Assembly (NCBI RefSeq): GCF_001424405.1
Contig: NZ_LMPS01000007.1
Coordinates: forward strand, 62,268-126,267
DNA: 64,000 nucleotides
Direction: 5' to 3'
Origin: Dyadobacter sp. Leaf189
GTDB taxonomy: Bacteria > Bacteroidota > Bacteroidia > Cytophagales > Spirosomataceae
This document shows positions 8,313 to 15,453 of the stretch, piece by piece. Positions within the stretch are counted from its first letter, which is position 1. Each line of letters begins with the position of its first letter. The translations under genes and the position numbers were made by a program. The notes below the pieces were generated by a model, which saw nothing but the letters and a program-made list of their open reading frames with translations, was not told the DNA's origin and did no database searches.

Positions 8313-9197
8313 TTACTTATTAAACGTACAGGACTTCTCGTCCGGCTCCACGTAGTACGATTTATAATTGGTCGCTTTCGGGTTCATACATCCTTTGAGA
8401 TTGAGCAGCTCAATATTCCTGAAATCAATGGGGTGGCTTTCGGCTTGCAATGCAATGTATCCGCTGCCGAGCTTAGTACCGTCTTTTTTGAGCCAGTCAG
8501 CTTCATTACCTACTTTTCCATCTTTAAATGTGTGGTTCTTGCCTACATATCCGCCGCCCACGCGTGGATTCGTGAAAACCAGCACTGTGTCGCCTTCTAT
8601 CAAATGATAAACAATGGAGTCGCCCAGCACGATCGCCTCAGCGGTAACCCATTGGTCGCCATTGTAAGTCTTGGATGAAGAGTTAATGCAATGCGCTTCG
8701 TCAAGTTTTCCATTGATATCCACGATTGTCCCGGGTGTACACAGGTTACCTGTTGTCCGTTCCCCGGCATTAAGTCCGCCCAGATACTGCATTTCGAGTG
8801 ATATAGGGAAATCCTGATCGAGGCCGAGACTGGCAGCAGGTTGTGAATGCAGCATAATACCGCTGTTCCTTACATTCCACGAAGCGCCGCCCGGTACCTG
8901 GTTTCCGGTAAAACGATACTGCAGCCGGATCTTATAATGCGAAAATGGCTTGTTGTAATACATATGTCCGTACTCGGTAGTAAACCGGTCATACTCTTTA
9001 TAGTTGACCCGAATCATGTTATCCTCGACGATAAAGGTGTTTTTATAGTTATCGTTGACCTTATGCCCGGCAATCTTAATGTCCCAGCCAGTAAGGTCCT
9101 TTCCATTAAACAGCGGCTGCCAGTCCTCTTTGGAAGCAGGTTTTTGGGCGAAGATGGAAGTGGAAAGCAGTAAAAAGAGTAATAGATAGTTTTTCAT
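8313..9197 (-). CDS. DUF1080 (3-keto-disaccharide hydrolase family) secreted protein
   Basis: A 294-residue exported protein: signal peptide 1-17 ending IFAQ, then the DUF1080 jelly-roll domain with the family opening WQPLFNGKDLTGWD (27-40) and YGHMYYNKPFSHYKI. The family (PF06439) has members that hydrolyse 3-keto-glycosides in the periplasm or on the surface, and is structurally similar to concanavalin-like lectins. The C-terminal segment CMNPKATNYKSYYV with two cysteines is an extra tail. Substrate unknown. It lies upstream of the PhyH gene and 15 bases from a large inverted repeat. Confidence 0.88.
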   Translation of the reverse strand: MKNYLLLFLLLSTSIFAQKPASKEDWQPLFNGKDLTGWDIKIAGHKVNDNYKNTFIVEDNMIRVNYKEYDRFTTEYGHMYYNKPFSHYKIRLQYRFTGNQVPGGASWNVRNSGIMLHSQPAASLGLDQDFPISLEMQYLGGLNAGERTTGNLCTPGTIVDINGKLDEAHCINSSSKTYNGDQWVTAEAIVLGDSIVYHLIEGDTVLVFTNPRVGGGYVGKNHTFKDGKVGNEADWLKKDGTKLGSGYIALQAESHPIDFRNIELLNLKGCMNPKATNYKSYYVEPDEKSCTFNK

Positions 9198-9211
9198 CGT
9201 TCAAATTGTTA

Positions 9212-9269
9212 TGCCACGAATGCACGAATTTTCACGAAGTGTTCGTGTTTGTTTCGTGCATTCGTGGCA
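9212..9269. repeat. 17-bp perfect inverted repeat with nested inner hairpin
   Basis: Outer arms TGCCACGAATGCACGAA (9212-9228) and its exact complement (9253-9269); inner arms CACGAA / TTCGTG (9233-9238 and 9242-9247) with a 3-base loop. Each strand carries three spaced copies of CACGAA. It starts 14 bases beyond the DUF1080 start and ends 5 bases past the GxxExxY stop. There is no T-run, so it is not a standard terminator; it looks like a mobile or dispersed intergenic repeat. Confidence 0.85.
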
Positions 9270-9274
9270 ATAAA

Positions 9275-9646
9275 TCAAAGCAGTAGTCTGCGATATTCTA
9301 ATTCACCTCTGCCAAAATTAACGAGCAAGCCAAGCTTGTTCCCCGATACTTTCAGATAATTGAGAGTTTGCGCGACATGCTCGTCTGTGAGTGCGGACAC
9401 ACATTTTAGTTCAAGAATAATCTTGTCGTAAACTACAAAGTCAGCCCAAAACTTATGACGCAGCAAAATACCACGGAAGTAAACCGGGTATTCCTTTTCA
9501 CGCTCAAAGAAAATGTCGTCTTGTCGAAACAGCAATTCAAGCGCGTCTTTATAGACTATCTCGAGAAATCCATGGCCAAGTTCCTTATGAACTTCCATGC
9601 ACTTTCCTATTATGTTGTAAGATTCTTGCTTATATACAATGTCCAT
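9275..9646 (-). CDS. GxxExxY family protein (PDDEXK-like)
   Basis: The 123-residue protein carries the name motif GFLEIVY at residues 26-32, and downstream the charged core ADFVVYDKIILELK (68-81), whose D..E-x-K resembles a PDDEXK nuclease site. Family function is unproven; nuclease activity is an inference from the fold. It follows RNase R on the same strand with a 48-base gap. An inverted repeat of 58 bases sits right after its stop, which may mean the gene came in as a small insertion between RNase R and the DUF1080 gene. Confidence 0.88.
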   Translation of the reverse strand: MDIVYKQESYNIIGKCMEVHKELGHGFLEIVYKDALELLFRQDDIFFEREKEYPVYFRGILLRHKFWADFVVYDKIILELKCVSALTDEHVAQTLNYLKVSGNKLGLLVNFGRGELEYRRLLL

Positions 9647-9694
9647 TTGATTTGATCTTTCTTTATAAGACGTTCAAATGGAAATTGCGTCACA

Positions 9695-12073
9695 TTACCT
9701 CCGCCGTTTTTTAGCCCTGCCCGGGTCAACACTGGTCGAGCCTTTGTTGCCTCTGTTACCTCTGGAAGAACGGGGTGGGCGGGTTTCTCCGCGACTCGAC
9801 CGGCCGCCGCGCTGGCCCCGGTCACTGCTACCCCTCTCTCGGCTTGGGGACGGAACGGTTCCCGCAAGGTAAAGGTCCATGCTCCTACGAGCCAGGTTCG
9901 TATCTTTCACCTTTACTTTCACCTTATCCCCGAAAGCATAGATCTTCTTGGTACGCTGGCCTACAATGCGGTAGTTTTCTTTATCAAGTTCATAGAAATC
10001 GTCCCCCAGGTCTGTCATTCTGATCAGTCCCTCGGAAGCGGTCTCTGTGATCTCAACGAAGATCCCGAATTCTGTTACGCCGGTAATAATCCCGTCGAAT
10101 TCCTGGTCAGGATCCATCGAGCTCATATATTCCACCTGCTTGTATTTGATGGAAGCACGTTCAGCTTCGGCAGCTAATCGCTCGCGCTCGGAAGAGTGTT
10201 TAGCTGCTTCTTCATAAGCCTCCTTGTCAACATTAGAACCGCCATTCAGGTAGTGCTGCAACAGCCTGTGCGCCATTACGTCGGGGTACCGGCGTATAGG
10301 CGACGTGAAGTGCGAATACCTTGTGAATGCCAGACCAAAGTGGCCGTCGTCTTGGGTACTATATCTCGCTTTAGCCATTGTTCGTACCGCCAGTGATTCA
10401 ATCAGGTTCTGCTCAGGCCGGCCTTCCACTTTGGCCAGCATTGCATTCATTGATTTTGCGATCTTGTTTTCTTCCTCCACATTCAGCTTGTAGCCCAGCT
10501 TGGCGACGAAAGTGCCAAAGGTTTTCAGCCGCTCCACATCAGGCGCCTCGTGTATCCGGTACACCATTGTGTTCTTCTCCTCGCCTTTTGAAAGGGAATA
10601 TACATACTCAGCCACCCGCTTGTTGGCCAGCAGCATGAATTCTTCAATCAGCTTATTGGAGTCGTGGCGTTCTTTCTTGTAAATGCCCAGCGGCTTTCCA
10701 TTTTCATCCAGCTTAAACCTGACCTCATTGGTTTCAAAGTTAATCGCTCCTTTTTTGAAACGCTCTGCTCTGAATATCTTGGCAAGATTGTTCAAAGTGG
10801 TCAGCTCTTTTGGAAAATCGCCTTCCCCTGAATCCAGGACGGCCTGTGCCTCTTCATAGCTGTATCTTTTATCAGAATGGATCACGGTTCTTCCAAACCA
10901 TTCTTTTAATAATTTCCCTTTCGGACTGATTTCAAAAATGGCTGAAAATGCCAGCTTATCCTCGTTAGGCCGGAGGGAACAAAGGTTGTTGGAGAGCTTT
11001 TCAGGAAGCATGGGTACAGTCCTGTCTACGAGGTACACAGAAGTAGCGCGCCGGTAAGCCTCTTTTTCAAGCTCTGTATTTGGCAAAACATAATGGGAAA
11101 CATCAGCAATGTGAACGCCCACCTCCACAACATCATCTTCCAGGTACCTGACAGACAATGCGTCATCAAAATCCTTGGCATCCACGGGGTCAATGGTGAA
11201 TGTAAGCCAATCGCGGATATCTCTCCGCTTTGCAATCTCTTTTTCCGAGATCGTATCAGGGATCTTGTTTGCCTCCGTTTCCACTATCTCAGGGAAGTGA
11301 TAAGGCAAGCCAAATTCAGCCAGGATTGCGTGCATTTCCACGTCGTTATCTCCCGCTTTACCCAGTACCTGCACCAGCTCGCCCTCAGCCTGACTTCTGC
11401 GCGTGGGCCATTCTTTTACTTTTACAATTACCTTATCCCCGTTGTTGGCGTCTTTGGTCTCGCCGGGTTCAATGAAAATGGGGTCAAAAAGTTTTTTATT
11501 ATCGGGTTGAACAACTGCAAATCGCTGGTTGATTTCGATAATCCCCACAATCTCAGCATTGTTGCGCTTTACAATCTCGGTAACGCGACCTTCCACCCTG
11601 CCTTTGCCAGAGTCTCCTCTGCCTGAGTTCCTGCTGTTTTTGCTTAAAGTTTGAACAGAAACGGTATCACCGTCCCAGGCACCATTTAGCAGCTCTGATT
11701 CGACATAAATATCATCCTCGCGCCCTTCCACAATTACAAATGCGAAAGACTTATTTACCCTGTCAACGCGGCCTGTCAGACCTTTGCTGGCCGCTGGTTT
11801 ATTGGGGCCTGCGGTATAAGTGCCGTCTTTGTGATAAACCAGCGTACCGGCTTGTTCGAGTTCGTGCAGGATCTCATTGAACAGTACCCTTACTTTTTTG
11901 TCCTGCACTCCAAAATGATCGTGAACATCAAACGGGCGGAATGCCTGATCGTTGTTCAGATCGAAAAAGGCGGCAATATCCGCCTTCAAATTATCTATAT
12001 AGGAAACAATATGATGAGGAGCTTTCGGCTCCTTCTTCTCTCTTGTCCTGTCCTTGGTCTTTTTTTCTTTCAT
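9695..12073 (-). CDS. rnr: Ribonuclease R
   Basis: A 792-residue RNase II/R family 3'-5' exoribonuclease. Domains in order: a Lys-rich N-terminus and winged helix (1-90), two cold-shock RNA-binding domains (about 95-240), the RNB catalytic domain with the four metal-binding acids D295, D301, D303 and D304 in IDPVDAKDFDD, an S1 domain (about 655-735) and an RG/SRG-rich basic tail (740-792). It degrades structured RNA one base at a time and takes part in mRNA decay, rRNA quality control and trans-translation. The upstream exonuclease gene ends 51 bases away on the same strand. Confidence 0.97.
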   Translation of the reverse strand: MKEKKTKDRTREKKEPKAPHHIVSYIDNLKADIAAFFDLNNDQAFRPFDVHDHFGVQDKKVRVLFNEILHELEQAGTLVYHKDGTYTAGPNKPAASKGLTGRVDRVNKSFAFVIVEGREDDIYVESELLNGAWDGDTVSVQTLSKNSRNSGRGDSGKGRVEGRVTEIVKRNNAEIVGIIEINQRFAVVQPDNKKLFDPIFIEPGETKDANNGDKVIVKVKEWPTRRSQAEGELVQVLGKAGDNDVEMHAILAEFGLPYHFPEIVETEANKIPDTISEKEIAKRRDIRDWLTFTIDPVDAKDFDDALSVRYLEDDVVEVGVHIADVSHYVLPNTELEKEAYRRATSVYLVDRTVPMLPEKLSNNLCSLRPNEDKLAFSAIFEISPKGKLLKEWFGRTVIHSDKRYSYEEAQAVLDSGEGDFPKELTTLNNLAKIFRAERFKKGAINFETNEVRFKLDENGKPLGIYKKERHDSNKLIEEFMLLANKRVAEYVYSLSKGEEKNTMVYRIHEAPDVERLKTFGTFVAKLGYKLNVEEENKIAKSMNAMLAKVEGRPEQNLIESLAVRTMAKARYSTQDDGHFGLAFTRYSHFTSPIRRYPDVMAHRLLQHYLNGGSNVDKEAYEEAAKHSSERERLAAEAERASIKYKQVEYMSSMDPDQEFDGIITGVTEFGIFVEITETASEGLIRMTDLGDDFYELDKENYRIVGQRTKKIYAFGDKVKVKVKDTNLARRSMDLYLAGTVPSPSRERGSSDRGQRGGRSSRGETRPPRSSRGNRGNKGSTSVDPGRAKKRRR

Positions 12074-12124
12074 TTATTCTTTAAATTAAATAGCCGGCGG
12101 CCACTCTGGCCACCTGGCGGAGCC

Positions 12125-12859
12125 TCATTCGACTCTCGTAATGTTCTCTTCCCGAACGGATTGAAAACAATGTAATCTGAGGTATAATTGTGCAAGTACG
12201 ACCACGTCCTCTCTGCAATATCGCGAAATTTTGGCCAGATCGCCTTCTTCATAGTATACCTTCGTGACCTGATCGCCGCTCATCTCGTTTTTACTGCCCG
12301 GCACATTGAACACCGCTGCCAGCAGATCCAGTGAAGTATAGCTTTTATAGTCACCAAACTTCCACAGATCCATTGTATCCTGATGCAGGATTTCCCAGGG
12401 TTTTTTGCCGGAAATCTGTAAAGCTCTGGGGATTTCAATGCAATGGATCAGCATCCTGCGGCAGAGAAACGGGAAATCAAATTCCTTGCCATTGTGTGCA
12501 CAAAGTACCAGCTGGTCTGCGGGATATTTTTCGATAAGTGCCTTAAACTGCCGGAGCAATGCAGCCTCATCATCGCCCGAAAAGCTGCTCACTTTGAATG
12601 CCAGCTCTTCGTTTTCGTTAAAATAGAATGCACCAAAAGCAATGCAGACTATTTTGCCAAACTCGGCATAAATGGCGCCGCGATCATAAAAGCAAGCGGC
12701 ATTTGTAATGGATTCGTCTCCGCGTTTGATACCTGTCGCTTTTTTGTCCCAAAGCTTCTGCATTCGTTCCGGGAGCTGGTCGTAGGATGCATGCGATGAA
12801 ACAGTTTCAATATCAAGAAGGAGGAAATTCTTGATACGCTTTTTGAAGTCTTCTGTCAT
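12125..12859 (-). CDS. 3'-5' exonuclease, DnaQ-like (DNA_pol_B_exo2 type)
   Basis: A 244-residue DEDDy-type exonuclease. Exo I is LLDIETV with D16 and E18; Exo II is AHNGKEFDFPFL with D128; Exo III is YCREDVVV with Y214 and D218. This set is the catalytic pattern of proofreading exonucleases. The protein has no polymerase domain, and homologues in Bacteroidota are stand-alone proteins of similar length. It may trim DNA or RNA ends; the target is unknown. It lies between an unknown gene (33-base gap) and rnr, so it may share their transcript. Confidence 0.85.
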   Translation of the reverse strand: MTEDFKKRIKNFLLLDIETVSSHASYDQLPERMQKLWDKKATGIKRGDESITNAACFYDRGAIYAEFGKIVCIAFGAFYFNENEELAFKVSSFSGDDEAALLRQFKALIEKYPADQLVLCAHNGKEFDFPFLCRRMLIHCIEIPRALQISGKKPWEILHQDTMDLWKFGDYKSYTSLDLLAAVFNVPGSKNEMSGDQVTKVYYEEGDLAKISRYCREDVVVLAQLYLRLHCFQSVREENITRVE

Positions 12860-12892
12860 AGTGTGGTGATCGTAAGTGGAATTTATCTATGT

Positions 12893-13306
12893 CTACTCGT
12901 GCAGCACCCCCTGCAAACCCAGCGGTTCTATGTTCGTCAGGTTAGCATCTATAATGCTGTCTGGCACGAATATAAACTTTTTATCGTAGATCTGATTTCC
13001 GATAAAGTAGCTGACCCAGAATTCATTATTCAGGTGAAACACGTCGGGCATGATCGGTTCTACGACCGCGTGCTCCGACGGCGCAATCTCGGGAAAGAAG
13101 TGCCGCAGCGTCGATGTTTTCTGGTCAGAGTTAGTTTCAGACTCGCTGTTACTGTATCCTTTTGAAGTTACGAACACATTCGTAATCGGCTGTTCGTTCC
13201 TGTTAATAACAATTACGTTCCACTCTTCCTGCTGCAATTCATTCAAGTTTTTAACAATCGCAACCTGTATACCCTTTACCGGGTGAAATATGATATCTTT
13301 CTTCAT
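12893..13306 (-). CDS. Conserved protein of unknown function, coupled to lipB
   Basis: I do not recognise the 137-residue protein. It has no signal peptide or membrane segment, a mixed alpha/beta pattern (QVAIVKNLNELQQEEWNVIV near 14-33), a polar stretch rich in Ser/Asn/Glu near 50-65 and a beta-rich C-terminal half with NNEFWVSYFIG near 92-102. Its ATG overlaps the lipB stop (TAATG), so translation is probably coupled. The same transcript may continue into the exonuclease and rnr. Likely a cytoplasmic protein; no function should be assigned. Confidence 0.8.
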   Translation of the reverse strand: MKKDIIFHPVKGIQVAIVKNLNELQQEEWNVIVINRNEQPITNVFVTSKGYSNSESETNSDQKTSTLRHFFPEIAPSEHAVVEPIMPDVFHLNNEFWVSYFIGNQIYDKKFIFVPDSIIDANLTNIEPLGLQGVLHE

Positions 13307-14031
13307 TATAATGCTTCCTGTAATTCCATTTGGAATAATGCAGCCAAATAGTTTTTCAATTTATCTGAAACTTCGTTTAAATCAAGCTCGCGTCCGAGCT
13401 CTTGTGACATGGACGTAACTGCCTTATCTTCAATACCGCAAGGGACAATATTTCCAAAATAGGCAAGATCCGTATTTACATTCAATGCAAATCCGTGCAT
13501 AGTAACCCAGCGGCTGGCTTTTACACCCAATGCACATATTTTTCTGGGATTAACCTGTTCTTCAAAATCAAGCCACACACCGGTCAATCCTTTAATCCTG
13601 CCGGCAGCTAATCCATAATCTGCTAGTGTTAAAATGATCGCTTCTTCCAGCGTCCGCATATACAAATGGATATCTGTGAAGAAATTGTCGAGATCCAGGA
13701 TCGGGTATCCTACCAGCTGGCCTGGTCCGTGATAAGTAATGTCGCCTCCCCGGTTAATGCGGTAATATTTGGCTTGTTTTTCAATCAGACCTTCTTCCGG
13801 TAAAAGCAAATGCTCCGGTTTGCCGCTTTTTCCCAGCGTATATACATGCGGGTGCTGGCAAAAAAACAGGAAGTTGGGTGTCAACACCTTCTCAGCGTCG
13901 CTTAACGAACGGTTTTGCGTTTTAATTGCCAGGGTTTCCGCAAACACTTTCTCCTGAAAATCCCAGGCTTCCTGATAGTCGATCAGCCCAAGGTCTTTAA
14001 AGCCGACCACTTTATTAATGAGGGTATCCAT
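13306..14031 (-). CDS. lipB: Octanoyl-ACP:protein N-octanoyltransferase
   Basis: A 241-residue LipB with the family motifs RGGDITYHGPGQ (94-105), the catalytic lysine in GVKASR (K171) and the acyl-carrying cysteine in PCGI (C198). It moves octanoate from acyl carrier protein to lipoyl domains of 2-oxo acid dehydrogenases and the glycine cleavage H protein, the first step of lipoate synthesis; LipA completes the cofactor but is not in the window. It is the first gene of a minus-strand run and is divergent from yraN across 109 bases. Confidence 0.97.
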   Translation of the reverse strand: MDTLINKVVGFKDLGLIDYQEAWDFQEKVFAETLAIKTQNRSLSDAEKVLTPNFLFFCQHPHVYTLGKSGKPEHLLLPEEGLIEKQAKYYRINRGGDITYHGPGQLVGYPILDLDNFFTDIHLYMRTLEEAIILTLADYGLAAGRIKGLTGVWLDFEEQVNPRKICALGVKASRWVTMHGFALNVNTDLAYFGNIVPCGIEDKAVTSMSQELGRELDLNEVSDKLKNYLAALFQMELQEAL

Positions 14032-14140
14032 TACTTACATTTTTACAGCCGCAGGTGTGACCAATTCTGAAATTCTGCGTCATAATACAACTAGTATAAC
14101 CTTTTTCCCAATGTAAATGTTCTGAAAATCACATTAAACA

Positions 14141-14500
14141 ATGGCAACACACAACGACACAGGTTTTTGGGGAGAAGCGAAAGCTGCCGCATTCCTGACC
14201 GCAAAAGGCTTTGAGATCATAGAGAAAAATTACCGTAACCGGCACCAGGAAATTGATCTGATCGTGCAGAAAGACAAGATGCTCGTTTTTGTTGAAGTCA
14301 AAACCAGGACCGGAACCAGCTACGGAATGCCTGAGGAATTCGTGAATCCGGCCAAAGCCAGACTTGTGTTGCGCGCGGCCGAACATTACATTTTTGAAAA
14401 AGACTGGCACTTCGATGTCCGGTTTGATATTGTTTCGGTGCTGGTTATGGCGAATGGAGAAACCGAGATCCGCCATTTTGAAGACGCATTTTATAAGTAG
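14141..14500 (+). CDS. yraN: UPF0102 protein YraN, endonuclease-like
   Basis: A 119-residue protein of the UPF0102 family with a restriction-endonuclease-like fold: GEAKAAAFL near residues 8-16, NYRNRHQEIDLI (30-41) and FVEVKTR (52-58), which supply the D and E-x-K acids of a PDDEXK centre. Length and motifs are complete. Biological role is poorly known; DNA processing is the usual suggestion. The gene is alone on the plus strand between lipB and the sugar isomerase. Confidence 0.93.
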   Translation: MATHNDTGFWGEAKAAAFLTAKGFEIIEKNYRNRHQEIDLIVQKDKMLVFVEVKTRTGTSYGMPEEFVNPAKARLVLRAAEHYIFEKDWHFDVRFDIVSVLVMANGETEIRHFEDAFYK

Positions 14501-14582
14501 CAGGCTGACTATCTGACAAGTAGAATCCATTTGCAGGTACATTTTGAAGATAAAAGAATGTATTCCTAAATCTTGCAGATCC

Positions 14583-15452
14583 ATGTTTGAAGATATGCAC
14601 CTCAGCCGCCGCGAGCTGTTACGGAAGTCGGCGCTTATGTGTCTGGCGGCCGGCTCCGACTGGCGCATTCCGGTTAAACCCCGGTTTCAGCTGGGCGCGT
14701 GCGACTGGTCGGTGGGAAAAGCATTGAACCCGGAGGCATTTGACAGGGCAAAACAAATCGGCTTGCAGGGGATACAGGTAAGTTATAATACGTCCAAAGA
14801 CCCGGCCGGGCTTTCTGTTCCCGCCACTTTACAATCCATTCAGGAAGCTTCCCGGCGTACAGGAATCAAAGCATCCAGCCTGGCAATCGGAGAGTTGAAC
14901 CGGGTTCCTTACAAATCGGAGCCGCGTACCGAAGAATGGGTTTGGAACAGTGTAGATGCAGCTAAGAAGCTCAACGTGAAAGTAATATTGCTTGCATTCT
15001 TTTCAGAGGGCGATTTGCGCAACGATGAAAAAGGTAAAAAGGCGGTGATCGAACGGTTGAAGAAAGTAGCGCCGCACGCTGAAAAGCAGGGAATTGTACT
15101 TGGTATTGAATCCTATCTGAGTGCGCAGGAGCATCTGGATATCATTAACGCGGTAGGCTCTCCGGCTGTTAAAGTATACTACGATTTCAGGAATGCTGTC
15201 GACGCAGGTCACGATATTTTTAAGGAAATGCCGATGCTGGGCAAAGAAATGATCTGCGAAATCCACATGAAAGAGAATGGACAGCGCCTCGGAGAAGGTC
15301 CGCTGGACTGGGCAAAGATCGCTGCCGCATTAAACAAAATCGGTTATACAGGCTGGATGCAGATTGAAGGAGCGACACCGCCGGGTGCAGACCTGATAAC
15401 CTGCTATGAGCACAATAGAAAATATCTCGAAAGCCTGTTTTCATTTAAGTAA
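14583..15452 (+). CDS. Secreted sugar phosphate isomerase/epimerase-like TIM-barrel protein
   Basis: The protein (289 residues from ATG 14583) starts with a twin-arginine-like leader (LSRRELLRKSALMCLAAG), then a xylose-isomerase-like TIM barrel (AP_endonuc_2). Metal-binding acids and histidine are visible in GIES, YYDFRNA, EIHMKE and QIEGA. Such proteins isomerise or epimerise sugars or keto-sugars, here probably in the periplasm. An upstream in-frame TTG (14544) would add 13 residues but lacks support; ATG 14595 is also possible. The haem dehydrogenase gene starts 1 base after the stop, so they are one operon and may act on the same sugar oxidation route. Confidence 0.85.
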   Translation: MFEDMHLSRRELLRKSALMCLAAGSDWRIPVKPRFQLGACDWSVGKALNPEAFDRAKQIGLQGIQVSYNTSKDPAGLSVPATLQSIQEASRRTGIKASSLAIGELNRVPYKSEPRTEEWVWNSVDAAKKLNVKVILLAFFSEGDLRNDEKGKKAVIERLKKVAPHAEKQGIVLGIESYLSAQEHLDIINAVGSPAVKVYYDFRNAVDAGHDIFKEMPMLGKEMICEIHMKENGQRLGEGPLDWAKIAAALNKIGYTGWMQIEGATPPGADLITCYEHNRKYLESLFSFK

Positions 15453-15453
15453 T

